Source of the DNA: Marisa cornuarietis
Taxonomy: Eukaryota; Mollusca; Gastropoda; Architaenioglossa; Ampullariidae
Direction: 5' to 3'
Length of the DNA: 64,000 bases
Assembly: GCA_004794655.1 (NCBI GenBank)
Contig: SMMW01000502.1
Span: forward strand, 630,501-694,500
Under the pieces are notes generated by a model. It was not told the origin of the DNA. It saw only the letters and a program-made list of their open reading frames with translations, and searched no databases. Positions 33,257-46,486 of the stretch are shown here, piece by piece. The position numbers and the translations under genes are program-made. Each line of letters opens with the position of its first letter. Position 1 is the stretch's first letter.

Positions 33257-34920
33257 ATTTGTTGTTAATGTAGATGGTGGTTGTGTTGTTAATGGAGACT
33301 GTGGTTGTGTTGTTAATGTAGACTGTGGTTGTGTTGTTAATGTAGATGGTGGTTGTGTTGTTAATGTAGACTGTGGTTGTGTTGTTAATGTAGATGGTGG
33401 TTGTGTTGTTAATGTAGATGGTGGTTGTGTTGTTAATGTAGATGGTGGTTGTGTTGTTAATGTAGACTGTGGTTGTGTTGTTAATGTAGATGGTGGATGT
33501 GTTGTTAATGTAGACTGTGGTTGTGTTGTTAATGTAGATGGTGGTTGTGTTGTTAGTGTAGATTGTAGTTGTGTTGTTAATGTACATGGTGGTTGTGTTG
33601 TTAGTGTAGATTGTAGTTGTGTTGTTAATGTAGATGGTGGTTGTGTAGTTAATGTAGACTGTGGTTGTGTTGTTAATGTAGATGGTGGATGTGTTGTTAA
33701 TGTAGACTGTGGTTGTGTTGTTAATGTAGATGGTGGTTGTGTTGTTAATGTAGACTGTGGTTGTGTTGTTAATGTAGATGGTGGTTGTGTTGTTAATGTA
33801 GACTGTGGTTGTGTTGTTAATGTAGATGGTGGTTGTGTTGTTAATGTAGACTGTGGTTGTATTGTTAATGTAGATGGTGGTTGTGTTGTTAATGTAGACT
33901 GTGGTTGTGTTGTTAATGTAGATTATGGTTGTGTTGTTAATATAGATGGTGGTTGTGTTGTTAATGTAGATGGTGGTTGTGTTGTTAATGTAGACTGTTG
34001 TTGTGTTGTTAATGTAGATGGTGGATGTGTTGTTAAAGTAGATGGTGGTTGTGTTGTTAATGTAGACTGTGGTTGTGTTGTTAATGTAGATGGTGGTTGT
34101 GTTGTTAAAGTAGATGGTGGATGTGTTGTTAATGTAGACTGTGGTTGTGTTGTTAATGTAGACTGTGGTTGTGTTGTTAATGTAGATGGTGGTTGTGTTG
34201 TTAATGTAGACTGTGGTTGTGTTGTTAATGTAGACTGTGGTTGTGTTGTTAATGTAGATGGTGGATGTGTTGTTAATGTAGACTGTGGTTGTATTGTTAA
34301 TGTAGATGGTGGTTGTGTTGTTAATGTAGACTGTGGTTGTGTTGTTAATGTAGATGGTGGTTGTGTTGTTAATGTAGACTGTGGTTGTGTTGTTAATGTA
34401 GATGGTGGATGTGTTGTTAATGTAGACTGTGGTTGTATTGTTAATGTAGATGGTGGTTGTGTTGTTAATGTAGACTGTGGTTGTGTTGTTAATGTAGATT
34501 ATGGTTGTGTTGTTAATATAGATGGTGGTTGTGTTGTTAATGTAGATGGTGGTTGTGTTGTTAATGGAGACTGTGGTTGTGTTGTTAAAGTAGATGGTGG
34601 TTGTGTTGTTAATGTAGACTGTGGTTGTGTTGTTAATGTAGATGGTGGTTGTGTTGTTAAAGTAGATGGTGGATGTGTTGTTAATGTAGACTGTGGTTGT
34701 GTTGTTAATGTAGACTGTGGTTGTGTTGTTAATGTAGATGGTGGTTGTGTTGTTAATGTAGATGGTGGATGTGTTGTTAATGTAGACTGTGGTTGTGTTG
34801 TTAGTGGTTGTGTTGTTAATGTAGATTTTGGTTGTGTTGTTAATGTCGACTGTGGTTGTGTTGTTAGTGTAGTTTGTGATTGTGTTGTTAGTGGTTGTGT
34901 TGTTAATGTAGATGGTGGTT
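33257..34920. repeat. 24-bp minisatellite, 1.7 kb
   Basis: Around 69 copies of a 24-bp unit with core GTGTTGTTAATGTAGA and a GG/CTGT alternation. The unit length is divisible by 3 and stop-free, so the plus strand reads as an eight-residue repeat for 572 codons and the minus strand is open in part too. A pattern this simple, open on both strands, is best explained as satellite DNA. Confidence 0.94.
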
Positions 34921-34930
34921 AAGGTGTCAC

Positions 34931-35061
34931 TTGGGTGAAGTGCAGCCAGCCACAGGAAACATGGCCGCTAGTATGTTGGTTGTCGTGTCTTGTGGTGAAA
35001 CTCGTGTGGCTTTGTCTTCTCTGTACTCAGCAGGTGAAAGCTGCAGGAAATCTCTCCTCAC
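34931..35061 (-). CDS. Candidate exon upstream of the nuclease-helicase gene
   Basis: A minus-strand open stretch begins after a good acceptor (CATTTATTCAG) and reads VRRDFLQLSPAEYREDKATR, then SPQDTTTNILAAMFPVAGC. It ends in phase 2 at CCCAA/GTGACA, or with an in-frame TGA if not spliced there. Its position and strand would suit an earlier exon of the nuclease-helicase gene, but its exit phase does not match the phase-0 start chosen for the exon at 31354, so the link is unproven. It directly precedes the 24-bp array. Confidence 0.3.
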
Positions 35062-35536
35062 CTGAATAAATGACAAGGTGTTACGATACAAATTAATGTT
35101 ACAGGTAGATGACAAGGCTCCACATATACACACAATACACACATACACAACTGCACAATGACACCCAGCTAGTCACACGCACACGCATACAGTGGAGCAC
35201 ACATGCAGACACGCACACACATGCATAATGCTTACACACATTGACACCGTGCCACTCGCAGTCAGTAACGCGGGCAGACAAACGCACCTATTATCTAATA
35301 ATAATGATGATGATAATGTTTCTATAGCGACTTTCCCCACACAGAGCCAAGAATGACAATCAAGTAGAAGCACACAACATACACACACATTCCCCACACA
35401 CACAGACACGTGCACCACAGCGGTGTACATGAGTCTACAGTGTTATGGTTAAAGTTAACATAAATTGTATAATAATAATAATAATAGTGAAGATGTTTAT
35501 AGCGCATATGCACACTCATAGAGAGCATGCTCATGT
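35062..35536. other. Low-complexity DNA with two LINE/SINE-tail-like ends
   Basis: CA-rich sequence with two minus-strand motifs, AAAGTCGCTATAGAAACATT followed by ATCATC (about 35305-35340) and ATGCGCTATAAACATC followed by (TAT)n (about 35460-35510). GCGCTATAAA before a triplet repeat is a common 3' end of CR1-like LINEs and their SINEs, so these are probably decayed 3' scraps. Confidence 0.4.
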
Positions 35537-36948
35537 TTCATGTTTAAACGATTATAGGCCTGTTGCTCTTACCTCGCACATTATGAAAGTTTTTGAGAGA
35601 TTGGTGCTACCAGTACTAAAGACCCAAGCTGCTACTTTTCAAGATCCCTTGCAGTTTGCTTACAGAGACAGGGTCGGGGTAGAGGATGCTTTATTGTACA
35701 TGTTACATTCTGTGTACTCTCATCTTGAGAAGAGAGCTGCTTGTGTACGAGTAATGTTTTTTTATTTTTCTTCTGCGTTCCAGACTATTCAGTCGCATCT
35801 CCTTGCACAGAAACTGCATAGTATGTCGTTGCATCCACGCACAGTGAATTGGGTATTAGACTACCTATCGGTTAGACCTCAGTATGTACGCTGGAATAAT
35901 ACCTTTACATCTAAGATGATTAACACATTCACTGGCGCGCCTCAAGGAACTGTTCTGTCCCTGTTTTTGTTTACACTGTACACTTCTGATTTTAAGATTA
36001 AGGGAGAGTTATGCCATCTTCAGAAATACTCAGATGATTCTGCTATCGTTGAATGTATTTGTGACGACAATGAGAACTTGTACAGAGAGCGCATCCATGA
36101 GTTTGTGACATGGTGCGAATCTAACTTTCTTGTTTTGAACGCCAGCAAGACCAAAGAAATGATATTTGATTTTCGAAAGGAAAAAGGAATTGTCCATCCT
36201 GTTTACATCAACGATGAAGCTATTGAGATGGTTACAGATTACAAGTACTTGGGAGTATTGCTAGATAGCAAATTAACCTGGTCTAGTCATGTGGATCTTG
36301 TTTTAAAAAAAACACAGTCTAGATTGTTCTTTTTGTGCAAACTTAGATCTTTTCAGGTTTGCAACAAGATGTTGTGTATGTTTTATCAGAGTATGGTGTG
36401 TAGTGTGGTAGAGTTGGCAGCGGTGTGCTGGGGAGGGAGTGTGTCTATGCGCGACACTGGCAGGCTGAACAAGTTGATCAGGACAGCCAGCTCGGTAGTA
36501 GGTCAGAGCCTCGATCCATTTGAACCTCTGGTTGAGAGAAGGCTGGCTAGGAAGGCTAGAGCTATTTTGCTCGATTCAGACCATCCCCTCCAGGGCACAC
36601 TGAGTGAACTACGCATGCAACAGAGTGGACAATTTTGTATGCCAAGGTGTAGAACAGAGCGCTTTCGTAGTTCTTTCATTCCGGCTGCTGTTAGGCTCTT
36701 TAACAACGGCAGGCCTATTGGCTGATTTTTGATTTTATTCTTTGAGAATGGTTTTGTATGCTATATGATTTTGGTAGTTGTGTTTTTTTAATTAAAGGTC
36801 ATGGATGTGTTTCTGTATGGGAATGTTAAAGTATGTGTATTATTGTAGGAATTTGTTATTTGTATTATGTTTATATAGGCCCTTGCTGTCGACAAATGTA
36901 TCTCCGCTGAGGACTAATAAATTTGTCTTGTCTTGTCTTGTCTTGCTC
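35537..36948 (+). mobile_element. 5'-truncated Rex1/Babar-like LINE
   Basis: The element begins within the reverse transcriptase ORF, runs to a stop at 36725, has about 220 bp of 3' UTR and ends in (TTGTC)n at 36920-36948. Protein order and wording fit the Rex1/Babar group of the CR1-like LINEs (inferred from the familiar GAPQGTVLS, SDDSAIV and CHLQK phrases). The endonuclease is absent. Its tail abuts the tail of an oppositely oriented LINE. Confidence 0.82.
35539..36725 (+). pseudogene. LINE reverse transcriptase, truncated and with motif A aspartate lost
   Basis: The frame is intact from NDYRPVALTSHIMKVFERLV to the stop. Reverse transcriptase motifs can be followed: motif A region RVMFFYFSSAFQTI, motif B GAPQGTVLS, motif C KYSDDSAIVE, and the motif D/E region with KTKEMIFDFRK and YKYLGVLLD. 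In this family motif A is normally FFDFSSAF; here the codon reads TAT, so the first catalytic Asp is Tyr and the enzyme should be inactive. The C-terminal part after the thumb ends with RFRSSFIPAAVRLFNN, a common ending. The enzyme would copy LINE RNA into DNA at a nicked target. The open frame suggests insertion not long ago, or descent from an already mutated copy. Confidence 0.85.
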
Positions 36949-37566
36949 TTAGCGCTTAAAACGAGGAAGAGACATGGACTACATGGATAGAACAGGAGGG
37001 ACGGAATAATAAACGACAGTGCTGACGACAAACAGAAAACAAAGATAGAAAACACAAAAAGACACCAAGTAACAAGAACAGAAAATATAGAGATTCTGTA
37101 GAGAACGATGGTAGACAAGTAGCAAGAGCAGAAGGGGGGAGGGTAAGAAGGACGAGCATTGTGTGGAGTGTGTTAGGAGAAATGCTCAAGGAAGAGGTGT
37201 GTTTTCAGTGCAGATTTGAAAGATTCAGTTGTAGGAAGGTGGCGGATATGGAAAGGAAGAGAGTTCCATTGTTTTGCAGCACAGTAGCCAAAAGTCCTGT
37301 GACCATATGTTGTTGTTCTGGTGACAGGAACAGTTAGGATACGGTTGTCAGAGGAAGAGCGGAGTTGTCTGGCCGGAGAGTAAGGGATGAGAAGTTCAGA
37401 GAAATAGTCAGGACAGGAGCCAGCAAAGAAATTAAAACACAGCACAGACAGTTTGTACTGAATGCGAGAACAGACGGGTAGCCAGCGTAGAAAACGAATG
37501 AGAGGAGTGACATGGTCCGTTTCCTTGCTCTAAGTACCAGACGCGCAGCGGAATTCTGTATATCTT
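36949..37566 (-). mobile_element. LINE 3' fragment, tail to tail with the Rex1-like copy
   Basis: On the minus strand the fragment starts at the satellite edge (37566) in a C-terminal reverse-transcriptase segment (IQNSAARLVLRARKR), shifts frame near 37523, and continues as HVTPLIRFLRWLPVCSRIQY and then AKQWNSLPFHIRHLPTTESF to a stop at 37173. The 3' UTR ends with AAGCGCTAAGAGC next to the (TTGTC)n tail of the plus-strand LINE. It is the same family as the fragment at 4262-4560. The core enzyme is absent, so it is dead. Confidence 0.8.
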
Positions 37567-40500
37567 GAAACTCTATATCTACACCTACATGAACAGTCCA
37601 TATACACCTACATGTACACTCCATATACACCTACATGTACACTCCATGTACACTCCATATACACTACATATACACCTACATGTACACTCCATATACACTC
37701 CATATACACCTACATATACACTCCATATACACCTACATGTACACTCCATATACACTCCATATACACCTACATGTACACTCCATATACACCTACATGTACA
37801 CTCCATATACACCTATATGTACACTCCATATACACCTACATATACACTCCATATACACCTACATGTACACTCCATATACACTCCATATACACCTACATGT
37901 ACACTCCATATACACCTAAATGTACACTCCATATACACTCCATATACACCTACATATACACTCTATATACACCTACATCTACACTCCATATACACCTACA
38001 TGTACACTCCATATACACCTACATGTACACTCCATATACACCTACATGTACACTCCCTATACACTCCATATACACCTACATATACACCTACATATACACT
38101 CCATATACACCTACATGTACACTCCATATACACTACATATACACCAACATGTACACTTCATATAAACTCCATATACACCTACATGTACACTAGATATACA
38201 CCTACATGTACACTAGATATACACCTACATGTACACTAGATATACACCTACACTAGATATACACCTACATGTACACTAGATATACACCTACATGTACACT
38301 AGATATACACCTACACTAGATATACACCTACATGTACACTAGATATACACCTACATGTACACTACATATACACTCTATATACACTACATATACACCTACA
38401 TATACACTCCATATACACTACATATACACTACATATGCACTCCATATACACTCTATATACACCTACATATACACTACATATACACCTACATAAACACTTC
38501 ATATACACTCCATATACACCTACATATACACGCCATATACACTCCATATACACCTAAATATACACCTTCATGTACACCTTTATATACACTTCATATACAC
38601 TCCATATACACCTACATATTCACTCCATATACACCTACATATACACGCCATATACACTACATATACACTCCATATACACCTACATGTACACTTTATATAC
38701 ATTTCATATACACCTACATACACCTACATATACACTACATATACACCTACATAAACACTTCATATACACTCCATATACACCTACATATACACGCCATATA
38801 CACTCCATATACACCTACATATACACTCCATATATACATACATATACACGCCATATACACTACATGTACACTCCATATACAACTACATGTACACTACATA
38901 TACACTCCATATACACCTACATGTACACTCCATATACACTCCATATACACCTACATTTACACTCCATATACACCTACATGTACACTCCATATACACCTAC
39001 ATGTACACTCCATATACACTCCATATACACCTACATATACACCTACATATACACTCCATATACACCTACATGTACATTCCATATACACCTACATATACAC
39101 CTACATGTACACTTCATATACACTCCATATACACCTACATATACACCTACATATACACTCCATATACACCTACATGCACACTCCATATACACTACATATA
39201 CACCTACATGTACACTTCATATAAACTCCATATACACCTACATATACACTAGATATACACCTACATGTACACTAGATATACACCTACATGTACACTAGAT
39301 ATACACCTACATGTACACTAGATATACACCTACACTAGAAATACACCTACATGTACACTACATATACACTCTATATACACTACATATACACCTACATTTA
39401 CACTCCATATACACCTACATGTACACTCCATATACACCTACATGTACACTCCATATACACTCCATATACGCCTACATATACACCTACATATACACTCCAT
39501 ATACACCTACATGTACACTCCATATACACTCCATATACACCTACATTTACACCTACATATACACTCCATATACACCTACATGTACACTCCATATACACTA
39601 CATATACACCTACATGTACACTTCATATAAACTCCATATACACCTACATATACACTAGATATACACCTACATGTACACTAGATATACACCTACATGTACA
39701 CTAGATAAACACCTACACTAGATATACACATACATGTACACTAGATATACACCTACATGTACACTACATATACACTCTATACACAACATATACACTCTAT
39801 ATACACTACATATACACCTACATATACACTCTATATTCACCTACATATACACTACATATACACGCCATATACACCTACATATACACTCCATATACACTAC
39901 ATATACACTCCATATACACTCTACATACACCTACATATACACTACATATACACCTACATAAACACTTCATATACACTCCATATACACCTACATATACACG
40001 CCATATACACTCCATATACACCTACATATACACGCCATATACTCCTACATATACACTTCATATACACTCCATATACACCTACATATACACTCCATATATA
40101 CATACATATACACGCCATATACACTACATATACACTTCATATACACCTACATGTACACTTTATATACATTCCATATACACCTACATGTACACTCCATATA
40201 CACCTACATGTACACTACATATACACTCCATATACACCTACATGTACACTCCATATACACCTACACATACACTCCATATACACTCCATATACACCTACAT
40301 GTACACTCCATATACACCTACATGTACACTCCATATACATTCCATATACACCTACATATACACCTACATATACACTCCATATACACCTTCATGTACACTC
40401 CATATACACTACATATACACCTACATGTACACTTCATATAAACTCCATATACACCTACATATACACTAGATATACACCTACATGTACACTAGATATACAC

Positions 40501-43160
40501 CTACATGTACACTAGATATACACCTACACTAGATATACACCTACATGTACACTAGATATACACCTACATGTACACTACATATACACTCTATATACACTAC
40601 ATATACACTCCATATACACTACATATACACTCCATATACACTCTATTTACACCTACATATACACTACATATACACCTACATAAACACTTCATATACACTC
40701 CATATACACCTACATATACACGCCATATACACTCCATATACACCTACATATACACGCCATATACACCTACATATACAATTCATATACACTCCATATACAC
40801 TCTATATACACCTACATATACACTACATATACACCTACATAAACACTTCATATACACTCCATATACACCTACATATACACTCCATATACACTCTATATAC
40901 ACCTACATATACACTACATATACACCTACATAAACACTTCATATACACTCCATATACACCTACATATACACTCCATATACACTCTATATACACCTACATA
41001 TACACTACATATACACCTACATATACACGCCATATACACTCCATATACACCTACATATACACGCCATATACACCTACATATACACCTACATATACACTCC
41101 ATATACACCTACATATACACTCCATATACACCTACATATACACGCCATATACACTACATATACACTCCATATACACCTACATGTACACTTTATATACATT
41201 CCATATACACCTACATATACACTCCATATACACTCTATATACACCTACATATACACGCCATATACACTACATATACACTCCATATACACCTACATGTACA
41301 CTTCATATACATTCCATATACACCTACATACACCTACATATACACTACATATACACCTACATAAACACTTCATATACACTCCATATACACCTACATATAC
41401 ACGCCATATACACTCCATATACACCTACATATACACGCCATATACTCCTACATATACACTTCATATACACTCCATATACACCTACATATACACTCCATAT
41501 ATACATACATATACACGCCATATACACTACATATACACTCCATATACACCTACATGTACACTTTATATACATTCCATATACACCTACATGTACACTCCAT
41601 ATACACCTACATGTACACTACATATACACTCCATATACACCTACATGTACACTCCATATACACCTACACGTACACTCCATATACACTCCATATACACCTA
41701 CATGTACACTCCATATACACCTACATGTACACTCCATATACATTCCATATACACCTACATATACACCTACATATACACTCCATATACACCTTCATGTACA
41801 CTCCATATACACTACATATACACCTACATGTACACTTCATATAAACTCCATATACACCTACATATACACTAGATATACACCTACATGTACACTAGATATA
41901 CACCTACATGTACACTAGATATACACCTACACTAGATATACACCTACATGTACACTAGATATACACCTACATGTACACTACATATAGACTCTATATACAC
42001 TACATATACACTCCATATACACTACATATACACTCCATATACACTCTATTTACACCTACATATACACTACATATACACCTACATAAACACTTCATATACA
42101 CTCCATATACACCTACATATACACGCCATATACACTCCATATACACCTACATATACACGCCATATACACCTACATACACAATTCATATACACTCCATATA
42201 CACTCTATATACACCTACATATACACTACATATACACCTACATAAACACTTCATATTCACTCCATATACACCTACATATACACTCCATATACACTCTATA
42301 TACACCTACATATACACTACATATACACCTACATAAACACTTCATATACACTCCATATACACCTACATATACACTCCATATACACTCTATATACACCTAC
42401 ATATACACTACATATACACCTACATATACACGCCATATACACTCCATATACACCTACATATACACGCCATATACACCTACATATACACCTACATATACAC
42501 TCCATATACACCTACATATACACTCCATATACACCTACATATACACGCCATATACACTACATATACACTCCATATACACCTACATGTACACTTTATATAC
42601 ATTCCATATACACCTACATATACACTCCATATACACTCTATATACACCTACATATACACGCCATATACACTACATATACACTCCATATACACCTACATGT
42701 ACACTTCATATACATTCCATATACACCTACATATACACGCCATATACACCTACATATACACTACATATACACCTACATGTACACTCCATATACACCTACA
42801 CATACACTCCATATACACCTAAATATACACCTTCATGTACACTCCATATACACTACATATACACTCTATATACACTCCATATACACCTACATATACACTC
42901 CATATACACCTACATATACACCTACATATACACCTACATATACACTCCATATACACCTACATATACACTACATATACACCTACATGTACACTCCATATAC
43001 ACCTACATATACACTCCATATACACCTACATATACACTACATATACACCTACATATACACTCCATATCCACCTACATGTACACTTCATTTACACCTACAT
43101 GTACACTACATATACACCTACATGTACACTACATATACACTCCATATACACCTACATGTA
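37567..43160. repeat. ATACACCTACATG satellite, 5.6 kb, with 1403-bp higher-order repeat
   Basis: The array is built from two related words, CATATACACCTA (12 bp) and CATGTACACTC (11 bp), giving 23-bp pairs with many variants (ACTAGATATACACC, CTTCATATAAACTCC). From about 40150 to 42720 a block of 1403 bp is present twice in tandem with very few differences: rare variants at 40545, 40568, 40926 and 41154 recur at 41948, 41971, 42329 and 42557. Smaller shared blocks occur near 38160 and 39200. The many His/Thr/Tyr open frames in all phases are artefacts. Confidence 0.95.
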
Positions 43161-43780
43161 CATACGCATGCACATCCCGTGCTTATACACATGGACATGT
43201 ATTGATACACATCACGTAGATATTGACATACCTATATGTATGTAGGATGACCATTGCACATAGTTACACGCATAAACATACACGTACATGTAGACATAGA
43301 TGTGTAGCTGCTTCTATACAGACATATACATTTACATATACACTTACATCCTCATGTACACACATACGTGTACACATACATACATATATACATACACATG
43401 AGTTCATGCACATAAACATACACACGTAGATGTACGTGCACCGTACTAATATAAACGTACATGCACCATGCACGTACATACCGTATATACGTAGATATAC
43501 TCATCTACATACACACATACACACATATACATATATATACACACACGGGTATTAAATGTTTATGTACATGTATATAAATTATACTTTGGAGACAAACCAA
43601 ACCTCGTTTATACAGAACAACAAATATAACTTCATCAAAGGGACAGCAAGAAAAATTGTGGATGAAGGCGGTTAGGAGCCGTGTGACGTCACAGAGACAG
43701 TTTAAATATTTAACAGTTAAACGGTTAAAACGAACTTTGTAACCTTCCTCATTTTTTATCATAAGACTGGCCATCGTTTC
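43161..43780. other. Microsatellite-like then unique DNA
   Basis: Up to about 43540 the sequence is a decayed mix of ATACACATACATGTACA words, a worn edge of the array. From 43541 it is unique; a minus-strand frame at 43505-43774 has no recognisable domain. GTGACGTCAC at about 43683 is a CRE-like palindrome, without other promoter evidence. Confidence 0.45.
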
Positions 43781-45405
43781 AATTTCCTTTTTTTAGGAGT
43801 AGCTACGGTATCCATTTCCTTATTTGTTAGAAGTGACCATTGTATCCATTTCCTTATTTACTAGGAGTGTAAAAGGTAAAGGTCATCCCCTAACCTTTTC
43901 AGGTCGTTGGGGGGGGGATTGAACCAGCGCGCTCTACGTTTGGACGCCAGCGTTCTAACCACTTGGCCATCCGCTTCCTCATCCCACTAGGAGTGACCAA
44001 GTTCCTTATTTATGGGGAGTGACCATTGCATCAAGCTCCTTATTTACGGGGAGTGACCATTGCATCAAGCTCCTTATTTACGGGGAGTGACCATTGCATC
44101 AAGTTCCTTATTTACGGGGAGTGACACTTGCATCAAGTTGCTTATTTACGGGGAGTGACACTTGCATCAAGTTGCTTATTTACGGGGAGTGACCATTGCA
44201 TCAAGTTGCTTTTTTACGGGGAGTGACCATTGCATCAAGTTCCTTATTTACGGGGAGTGACACTTGCATCAAGCTCCTTATTTACGGGGAGTGACCATAG
44301 CATCAAGTTGCTTATTTACGGGGAGTGACCATTGCATCAAGTTCCTTATTTACGGGGAGTGACCCTTGCATCAAGCTCCTTATTTATGGGGAGTGACACT
44401 TGCATCAAGCTCCTTATTTACGGGGAGTGACACTTGCATCAAGTTCCTTATTTACGGGGAGTGACCATTGCATCAAGCTCCTATTTACGGGGAGTGACCA
44501 TTGCATCAAGTTCCTTATTTACGGGAGTGACCATTGCATCAAGCTCCTTATTTACGGGGAGTGACCATTGCATCAAGTTGCTTATTTACGGGGAGTGACC
44601 ATTGCATCAAGCTCCTTATTTACGGGGAGTGACCATTGCATCAAGTTCCTTATTTACGGGGAGGACCATTGCATCAAGTTGCTTTTTACGGGAGTGACCC
44701 TTGCATCAAGTTCCTTATTTACGGGGAGTGACACTTGCATCAAGCTCCTTATTTACGGGGAGTGACCATTGCATCAAGTTGCTTATTTACGGGGAGTGAC
44801 CATTGCATCAAGTTCCTTATTTACGGGGAGTGACACTTGCATCAAGCTCCTTATTTATGGGGAGTGACACTTGCATCAAGCTCCTTATTTACGGGGAGTG
44901 ACACTTGCATCAAGTTCCTTATTTACGGGGAGTGACCATTGCATCAAGCTCCTTATTTACGGGGAGTGACCATTGCATCAAGTTCCTTATTTACGGGGAG
45001 TGACCATTGCATCAAGCTCCTTATTTACGGGGAGTGACCATTGCATCAAGTTCCTTATTTACGGGGAGTGACCATTGCATCAAGTTCCTTATTTACGGGG
45101 AGTGACCATTGCATCAAGCTCCTTATTTACGGGGAGTGACCATTGCATCAAGTTCCTTATTTACGGGGAGTGACCATTGCATCAAGTTCCTTATTTACGG
45201 GGAGTGACCATTGCATCAAGTTCCTTATTTACGGGGAGTGACACTTGCATCAAGCTCCTTATTTACGGGGAGTGACCATTGCATCAAGTTCCTTATTTAC
45301 GGGGAGTGACCATTGCATCAAGTTGCTTATTTACGGGGGGGTGACCATTGCATCAAGCTCCTTATTTACGGGGAGTGACCATTGCATCAAGCTCCTTATT
45401 CCCCT
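43781..45405. repeat. 34-bp minisatellite, about 42 copies
   Basis: The unit contains TTATTTACGGGGAGTGACCA and TTGCATCAAG. The first copies (43781-43870) are diverged and have TTTACTAGGAGTG in place of TTTACGGGGAGTG, and a SINE interrupts them. The main array from 44000 on is highly uniform. Confidence 0.95.
43871..43978 (-). mobile_element. tRNA-derived SINE
   Basis: On the minus strand the segment begins GCGGATGGCCAAGTGGTTAG, containing an RNA polymerase III A box (TGGCCAAGTGG), and about 35 bp later GGTTCAATCCC, a B box. A poly-C run and GGGGATGACCTTTACCTTTT follow. The spacing and boxes match the tRNA-related head of a SINE, closest by eye to a serine- or leucine-type tRNA, but there is no tRNA acceptor stem partner, so it is not a functional tRNA gene. 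It sits between AGGAGTG words of the 34-bp repeat, so it inserted into an early copy. Confidence 0.72.
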
Positions 45406-45639
45406 GTCATTGTCAAGCACACATCGAATGCCTTATACTTGCAGTAGGACACTGATCACTAAAAGTTCAGCCCAAGAGGAATTTGTTCAGTTGTCTGCCC
45501 TCTCCTCGTATACATGTTGTTTGTTTATTTATTTGTTTGTTTGGTTGTTTTGTCGTTACGTGATTTCTTTTCACCTCTCTTCCCATGTGAGTGCACGCTT
45601 GTGCGTATATTTATAATTTAGTGTTTGTATATGAGAGAA

Positions 45640-46250
45640 AGCAAGAGAGAAAGAGTTGAGAGAGAGGTTATGTGTGTGTTTGTGTGAGAGTGAGTGTGTG
45701 TGTGTTTGTGAGTGTTTGAGGTGAGTGTGTGTGTGTGTGTTTGTGTGAGAGTGAGTGTGTGTGAGTGTTTGTTAGTGTTTGAGAGTGTGTGAGTGTGTGT
45801 TTGTGTGAGAGTGAGAGTGTGTGAGTGTTTGTTAGTGTTTGAGAGTGTGTGTGTGTTTGTGTGAGAGAGAGTGTGTGTGTGTTTGTGAGTGTTTGAGGTG
45901 AGTGTGTGTGTGTGTTTGTGTGAGAGTGAGTGTGTGTGAGTGTTTGTTAGTGTTTGAGAGTGTGTGAGTGTGTGTTTGTGTGAGAGTGAGTGTGTGTGAG
46001 TGTTTGTTAGTGTTTGAGAGTGTGTGTGAGAGAGTGTGTGTTTGTGAGTGTATGTGAGTGTGTGTTTGTCAACGTGTGTAAGTGTGTGTTTGTGTGTAAG
46101 AGTGTTTGTGTGCGTGAGAGAGAGTGTATGTGAGTGTGTTGTGTGCGTGTGTGTGTATGTTAGTGTATGTCTGTGTGTATGTGTGTGTAAGAGTGTGTTT
46201 GTGTGTGTGTGAGAGTGTGTGAGTGAGTGTGTGTGTGTGTGTGTGTGTTC
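45640..46250. repeat. GTGTGAGAGTG simple repeat
   Basis: Irregular GTGTGTTTGTGTGAGAGTGA and AGTGTTTGTTAGTGTTTGAG words, with longer blocks repeated (about 45715, 45895). It is purine-pyrimidine alternating and could form Z-DNA. The short unique stretch before it (45406-45639) holds no gene. Confidence 0.9.
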
Positions 46251-46394
46251 TGTTGTGTGTATCAGTTCTGTTTGTTGTAATCACTTGTCGTTCTATTGAC
46301 TTTCAAACGTTTACTGCCGTCTCTCGCCTCCTGCTTGTCTCTGGATTTTGTCACTTGATTGATTGGTGGCGTTTGATGTCTGCCTGGCTGACTG

Positions 46395-46395
<1 letters not shown>

Positions 46396-46486
<91 letters not shown>

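Noticed and set aside
37565..43245. Dozens of His/Thr/Tyr-rich frames up to 457 codons
   Set aside because: Overlapping frames in every phase of a 23-bp satellite without stops.
43871..43978. A functional tRNA gene
   Set aside because: A and B boxes are present, but the acceptor stem does not pair and the 3' side continues as a SINE body; it is a SINE.
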